Part shown: in pieces, positions 61,736-64,000 of the stretch | How the letters are laid out: each line of letters begins with the position of its first letter | How positions within the stretch are numbered: position 1 is the stretch's first letter | Source of the DNA: Leptonema sp964619535 | GTDB taxonomy: Bacteria > Spirochaetota > Leptospiria > Leptospirales > Leptonemataceae | Assembly: GCA_964619535.1 (NCBI GenBank) | Contig: CAZUEX010000002.1 | Span: forward strand, 62,001-126,000 | Length of the DNA stretch: 64,000 nt | Reading direction: 5' to 3' | The notes under the pieces: model-generated | Database searches by the model: none | What the model saw: the letters and a program-made list of their open reading frames with translations, nothing else | What the model was told of the DNA's origin: nothing | Position numbers and translations under genes: made by a program

Positions 61736-63301
61736 ATGACAGATATTCTTGCCATCTTACTTATTGCTGTATATAGCCTCGACATCGTCGCCCTTTTCAT
61801 CTTTGGCATCCACACCTATATCATGGTGTACTTCTACAGAAAGAACCGCGACTACTGTTACTCCAATGTAGAACACGAGCCGATTGACCTGAAACGAGTG
61901 AAGGCCGAGAACCTGCCCGAGGTGACCGTTCAGCTTCCCATCTACAATGAATTCTATGTCGTCGATCGTCTGATTGATGCCACCCTGAAGATCCGATGGC
62001 CAAAAGAAAAGCTGCATATACAGGTCCTTGATGACTCCACCGATGAAACGAAGGACAAGGTTGCAGGCATCGTAAGCAATCTAAAGTCTCAGGGCTATCG
62101 CATCGAGCATCTGCACCGTACAGACCGTACGGGTCATAAGGCTGGAGCGTTGAAGGCAGGTCTTGAGAAGTGTAAATCCGAGTTTATCGCCATCTTTGAT
62201 GCCGACTTTCTGCCTGCTCCGGACATCCTCATCAAAACGATCCCTTACTTCTCTGAGCCCGACGTGGGCATGGTGCAAACACGCTGGGGACATATTAACG
62301 ACGATTACTCCATGCTTACCATGGCGCAGTCCTTTGGTATCGACGGTCACTTTGTGGTAGAGCAGGTGGCCCGGAACGGTGGTCGTATGTGGATGAACTT
62401 TAACGGTACGGCCGGCATATGGCGGCGCCAGTGCATCTACGATGCAGGCAACTGGCAGGCTGATACACTTACAGAAGACTTTGATCTGTCTTACAGGGCA
62501 GAGCTTGCCGGGTGGCGCTTCCGGTATTTTACCGACATCGTCAATCCTGCAGAGCTTCCTTCGACGATTGCTTCGTTTAAGTCCCAGCAATTCCGCTGGT
62601 GCAAGGGGTCGATCCAGACGGCGGTGAAGCTGATCCCGCGCATACTGCGTTCTTCTTTCAGCAAGAAGATCAAGCTGGAAGCTATCACGCACCTGTTGAA
62701 CTACTCCGTGCATCCCCTGATGGTGATCAATATCCTGCTATCTCTGCCACTGCTGCTTGTGGACCGCTGGACCTCGTTTAAACTCAGCAGCGTTTCGATC
62801 GGTGTGCTGTTCTTTGCAGCCACGGTGCTCAGCCTTTCCACGCTTGGGCCCACCTTTTTCTATATCTATTCGCAACGAGAGCTGTACCGAAACTGGAAAA
62901 AGCGGATCATATGGATTCCCGTCCTGATGATGATTGGAACGGGTATTGCCATCTCCAATACAAGGGCCTTTATTGAGGCGCTGACGGGTAAGAAGTCTGC
63001 CTTTATGCGCACTCCCAAGTACCGCATTGAGTCCAGGGACGACAACGTTAAGAAGCGTTCCCTGTACCGACAGCCTCTGGATCCGCTTGTGTTTACGGAG
63101 CTGGCCATGGGCATCTACGGACTGGTGACGGCCTACTTTGCCTGGATCTACGAAAAGCCCTTTATCATTCCTTTTATGCTGATCTACGCGGCCGGCTTCC
63201 TTTATATCTCTGTGGGGAATATACTGGAGCGTCTGCAGATCAATGCTCGCTTTGACATGCGGCTATTTCAAAAGGAAGAAGAGGTGGTCGTCCAGGAATG
63301 A
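61736..63301 (+). CDS. Processive GT2-family glycosyltransferase, membrane-bound
   Basis: Cellulose-synthase/mannan-synthase-like enzyme of 521 aa. An N-terminal helix (about 3-32) precedes the GT-A domain with the D, D, D, QxxRW set: VLDDSTDE (Asp99-100), FDADF (155-157), TEDFDL (246-248) and QQFRW (284-288). Three or four C-terminal helices form the translocation channel. QLPIYNE and NFNGTAGIWRR fit the beta-mannan/glucan synthase branch. The polymer is unknown. ATG 61736 has AGGA six bases upstream; a GTG eight codons earlier is less likely. Confidence 0.92.
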   Translation: MTDILAILLIAVYSLDIVALFIFGIHTYIMVYFYRKNRDYCYSNVEHEPIDLKRVKAENLPEVTVQLPIYNEFYVVDRLIDATLKIRWPKEKLHIQVLDDSTDETKDKVAGIVSNLKSQGYRIEHLHRTDRTGHKAGALKAGLEKCKSEFIAIFDADFLPAPDILIKTIPYFSEPDVGMVQTRWGHINDDYSMLTMAQSFGIDGHFVVEQVARNGGRMWMNFNGTAGIWRRQCIYDAGNWQADTLTEDFDLSYRAELAGWRFRYFTDIVNPAELPSTIASFKSQQFRWCKGSIQTAVKLIPRILRSSFSKKIKLEAITHLLNYSVHPLMVINILLSLPLLLVDRWTSFKLSSVSIGVLFFAATVLSLSTLGPTFFYIYSQRELYRNWKKRIIWIPVLMMIGTGIAISNTRAFIEALTGKKSAFMRTPKYRIESRDDNVKKRSLYRQPLDPLVFTELAMGIYGLVTAYFAWIYEKPFIIPFMLIYAAGFLYISVGNILERLQINARFDMRLFQKEEEVVVQE

Positions 63302-63418
63302 TGCCTTCTGCAAGAAGGCCCCTGCGCGCCCGTTTTCCGTTTGACCGTATTGCTGCCATCCTTTTTCTGAATTTGATACTGTTTTAAGAAAATCCCCTGC
63401 CGGGAGTGGAGAAGCTGA

Positions 63419-63721
63419 ATGTCTGCTGGAGATAAAGTCTACTGCGCCAACTGTGCACACTGCATCGTGGTCCGTCAGTACGAGGCTGACCAGGATAAGT
63501 ACATCCTGCGGGTACGCTGCCACAAGAAGATGTGGTCGAAACGGTCTGGTGAGGAGAAGCTGTATAAGTACTTCACGGTGGCCCGTCGGATGATGCCAAA
63601 CTGTGAGCACTATAAGGCCCTGGGCGATCTGCTTCCCTACATCAAGAATCTGAAAAAAGAGCTACCCATTAAAGACGAGATCTATACGATCAAGAAGCCG
63701 ACAACGAAACTACCGGCATGA
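63419..63721 (+). CDS. Small cysteine-rich protein
   Basis: 100 aa, no family recognised. Cysteines lie at YCANCAHCIV (C9, C12, C15), VRCHKKMW (C34) and MPNCEHY (C62), enough for a zinc or iron-sulfur site. The remainder is basic, and the C-terminus is Lys/Pro/Thr-rich. It overlaps the next gene by 4 bases, so the two are likely co-translated. Confidence 0.65.
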   Translation: MSAGDKVYCANCAHCIVVRQYEADQDKYILRVRCHKKMWSKRSGEEKLYKYFTVARRMMPNCEHYKALGDLLPYIKNLKKELPIKDEIYTIKKPTTKLPA

Positions 63722-64000
63722 TCCTGCCGCTTTCTTTTTTCGGCCGATCGCCGGTTTTGCCGGACTTTCGCATCGCTGAAAGAGAAATTGTCAACCTGCA
63801 CATCCCCCCGAGGCTGCTTCTTCCTCTGCACAGGGGGCAGCTACAATACAGCCCGGAGGGATCCTATCCTCGCCGGGTTGAGCCCGGTGAGGTGCTTGCG
63901 TTTGCCGACGGCTTTCCGCTTCTTGCTCCGCTTGCCGGGGCTGCCGATCTTACCGACGATAACAGGATCCGCATTCGTGTATCGGGGGCACTGCGCCCGG
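63718..64000 (+). CDS. Possible RnfC-like protein (N-terminal 94 codons only)
   Basis: The start of a gene that runs off the window. The visible part has IPPRLLLPLHRGQ, then VEPGEVLAFADGFPLLAPLAG, which resembles the N-terminal domain of RnfC and related flavo-iron-sulfur subunits (P-x-x-x-x-I-P-L, then V-x-x-G-x-x-V, then APVSG). No cofactor motif is visible yet. The identification is tentative. Confidence 0.4.
   Translation, partial: MILPLSFFGRSPVLPDFRIAEREIVNLHIPPRLLLPLHRGQLQYSPEGSYPRRVEPGEVLAFADGFPLLAPLAGAADLTDDNRIRIRVSGALRP

Noticed and set aside
63303..63325. GCCTTCT/AGAAGGC hairpin after the GT2 gene as a terminator
   Set aside because: The stem is perfect but no T-run follows; too little for a call.
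1..64000. CRISPR arrays, insertion sequences, prophage, tRNA or rRNA genes
   Set aside because: No regular direct repeats, transposase motifs or recognisable RNA gene sequences were found on reading both strands; short RNAs could have been missed.

Overview
The window is a compact chromosomal segment with about 55 protein genes, little intergenic space and many 1 to 4 base overlaps. No rRNA, tRNA, CRISPR array, insertion sequence or phage gene was recognised. It looks like a double-membrane spirochaete of the Leptospirales, and a Leptonema-like organism is my best guess. The grounds are Kdo/LPS genes (kdsA, lptC, a large lptA-like gene, lptB), many lipoproteins with spirochaete-type lipoboxes, an HprK/HPr pair with no PTS transporter beside it, chemotaxis, and an alternative complex III. 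The genus was inferred, not tested.

Layout. 1-14601 is mostly minus strand: UDP-glucose dehydrogenase (cut by the window edge), an exported TPR protein, polyphosphate kinase, a SPOR protein, coaE, and a run of exported proteins (a phospholipase D-like lipoprotein, a probable outer-membrane protein and a 692-residue lipoprotein). One plus-strand gene, at 3022, encodes an orphan protein with GHKL-ATPase motifs. 14644-18184 holds a GT4 glycosyltransferase, a metallo-beta-lactamase-fold protein and a pirin. 18306-29625 (minus) is a respiratory operon: actA-B-C-D-E-F, a diheme cytochrome c lipoprotein, then three genes shaped like cbb3 oxidase ccoN, ccoO and ccoP, closed by a strong terminator. 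30013-35386 has clpB and several small or hypothetical genes. 35405-51524 is one long plus-strand run: a CZB chemoreceptor, hisF, hisE, kdsA, lptC, lptA-like, lptB, rpoN, hpf, hprK, ptsH, an NtrY-like kinase, an NtrC-type activator, a degenerate uracil-DNA-glycosylase-like protein, and priA. 51590-58946 holds ahpF/ahpC, phosphofructokinase, an outer-membrane protein, an MscS channel and mtnB. 59045-64000 has a HEAT-like protein, MoeB/ThiF, a zinc ribbon, a LapA-like protein, RsmD, a processive GT2 glycosyltransferase, a Cys-rich small protein and the start of a possible RnfC-like protein.

Most unusual point. The ccoN-like protein (19484-20884) keeps the cbb3 subunit I framework but appears to have lost every histidine that would bind heme b, heme b3 and CuB, while its CcoO and CcoP partners keep their heme c motifs. 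I infer that it is not an oxygen reductase. It may be a membrane scaffold that docks cytochromes c onto alternative complex III. Second-tier points are the UDG-like protein that keeps its iron-sulfur cysteines but not its catalytic motifs, a start-codon hairpin at hisF, an inverted repeat around a possible act promoter, and co-location of sigma-54, its likely activator and HPr kinase within a cell-envelope gene run.
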